A DNA stretch of 5,274 bases from an uncultured Clostridia bacterium (GTDB lineage: Bacteria; Bacillota; Clostridia; TANB77; CAG-508). Location of the stretch: assembly GCA_944393755.1 (NCBI GenBank), contig CALYBF010000105.1, positions 1 to 5,274 of the forward strand. Reading direction: 5' to 3'. This document shows, piece after piece, positions 4,349-5,274 of the stretch; position 1 is the stretch's first letter; each line of letters opens with the position of its first letter. Both the position numbers and the translations under genes were made by a program. The notes under the pieces are model-generated. The model did not search any database and was not told the DNA's origin. It was given only the letters and a program-made list of their open reading frames with translations.

Positions 4349-5274
4349 ATGAAACTTATAGATAAATTTTTGAAGAAGTTAAATACTGATAGAAACACTT
4401 TTGCTACATATATTTTAACATTAGTTACCATATATTTAGCTGTTGACAGATTAGTTGAAATGTTACTTATGATATTTACAGGTGTTTCTTATTCTTATTG
4501 GGGACCTATAGCTTATACTTTTGCACTTGCTTGTCCTGTTTTTGCATATTTATTTTCAGGGCAATCAAAGTTTGCAACCTCAAAAGCAAAAAAAGTTACA
4601 TTATTTTATTTATATGTAATTGGTTTATATATAATAGCAATTTCAATGTTTACTCAATGGCTTAATATGGGAGCTTGGTTACTACTTCTTTCTGTTCCAA
4701 ACTATGTAGAACTTATTACTGATTTTTCTGATTTAGTAACCCCTGCTATGGTAAGTATCTCTCTTTATTTACCACTTGCTACTGTATTCCCATTATTTAA
4801 GAAATTGTTCTTTGGTGTTAACGATAGTAAAGACCAAATCCGTTCTATTTGGGACTATGGTGGAATTAGTTTAGCAGGTAAACCTGAAAATTCAGGACCA
4901 TACTCTTGTGAAGTTTATTTTGCACATGATAGCGAAACAGGTAAATCTATTACAATTCCTGAAGAATCTAGATTTCAATCATTATTTGTATGTGGTGGTT
5001 CTGGTTCTGGTAAAACTTCATTAGTATTTGAACCATTATTTGCAAGAGACTTAGAAAGAAAATACTTCTTTAAGGAAGTTTCTAAAGAAATGGGATATAC
5101 TGCATTAAAAACAGGTCTTGCTACATTAAATGCTCCATATGAAAATGATTATTTAAATGAAAACTTTAATTTAAATATGTTAGTTCCGATAGATGGAAGA
5201 GAAGATTTATATAAAGCTTATATGAAAAAAATGATTTTATCTACTGCTGGTACTGACATAACATATAAAAATAT
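4349..5274 (+). CDS. Membrane-anchored P-loop ATPase, VirD4/TraG coupling-protein-like (5' part)
   Basis: The frame stays open for 308 codons and runs off the window, so only the N-terminal part is seen. Hydrophobic segments lie at about 20-45, 52-70, 83-104, 109-122 and 129-150, giving roughly four or five membrane passes. A soluble region follows, with a Walker A motif GGSGSGKT at 216-223 (Lys222, Thr223) introduced by a hydrophobic strand SLFVC. An N-terminal membrane domain followed by such a P-loop is the plan of type IV coupling proteins (VirD4/TraG), hexameric ATPases that feed DNA or protein into a secretion channel. Past Walker A, residues 224-308 form a polar stretch with no Walker B (DPKGE-like) yet visible, so the family call is tentative. 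The start has AAAGGA eight bases upstream. An in-frame ATG at 4319 is possible but lacks a ribosome site and falls at the predicted transcription start. Another membrane AAA/FtsK-like ATPase is the alternative. Confidence 0.6.
   Translation, partial: MKLIDKFLKKLNTDRNTFATYILTLVTIYLAVDRLVEMLLMIFTGVSYSYWGPIAYTFALACPVFAYLFSGQSKFATSKAKKVTLFYLYVIGLYIIAISMFTQWLNMGAWLLLLSVPNYVELITDFSDLVTPAMVSISLYLPLATVFPLFKKLFFGVNDSKDQIRSIWDYGGISLAGKPENSGPYSCEVYFAHDSETGKSITIPEESRFQSLFVCGGSGSGKTSLVFEPLFARDLERKYFFKEVSKEMGYTALKTGLATLNAPYENDYLNENFNLNMLVPIDGREDLYKAYMKKMILSTAGTDITYKN

Noticed and set aside
4319..4351. Upstream in-frame ATG at 4319 as start of the ATPase
   Set aside because: It has no ribosome site at a useful distance and lies at the predicted transcription start, while the ATG at 4349 has AAAGGA eight bases upstream.

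Overview
The window is very AT-rich chromosomal DNA (roughly 70% A+T by eye) from a low-GC Firmicute, most likely a spore-forming member of the Clostridia. Three things point there: a glmS ribozyme in the leader of glmS, a BofA-family sporulation protein, and a YaaL (DUF2508) gene directly upstream of bofA, a pair also adjacent in Bacillus subtilis. No single species can be named from the sequence.

Layout. 24-51: minus-strand terminator. 54-362 (-): a small charged orphan protein with its own extended -10 promoter. 465-1157 (-): mtnN, the MTA/SAH nucleosidase. 1158-1537: divergent control region with an mtnN promoter pointing left, a glmS promoter pointing right and a complete glmS ribozyme (1331-1468). 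1538-3376 (+): glmS. 3373-3510: a composite inverted repeat between the convergent genes glmS and bofA; it carries their shared terminator and contains both stop codons. 3507-3767 (-): bofA. 3858-4136 (-): yaaL. 4141-4348: a second divergent promoter region. 4349-5274 (+): the first 308 codons of a membrane-anchored P-loop ATPase resembling VirD4/TraG coupling proteins, cut off by the window end.

How the parts work together. glmS makes glucosamine-6-phosphate for the cell wall, and its mRNA should self-cleave when that product accumulates. mtnN recycles methylthioadenosine and S-adenosylhomocysteine and is only a neighbour, with no visible functional link to glmS. yaaL and bofA form a leftward pair; BofA is expected to hold back pro-sigma-K processing in the mother cell. 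The ATPase is divergent from yaaL, in the place where recR would be expected from Bacillus gene order.

The least ordinary items are the two-unit, REPIN-like element at 3373-3510, whose ends supply both flanking stop codons, and the truncated ATPase with its atypical region after Walker A. I see no CRISPR array, tRNA, rRNA or complete insertion sequence.
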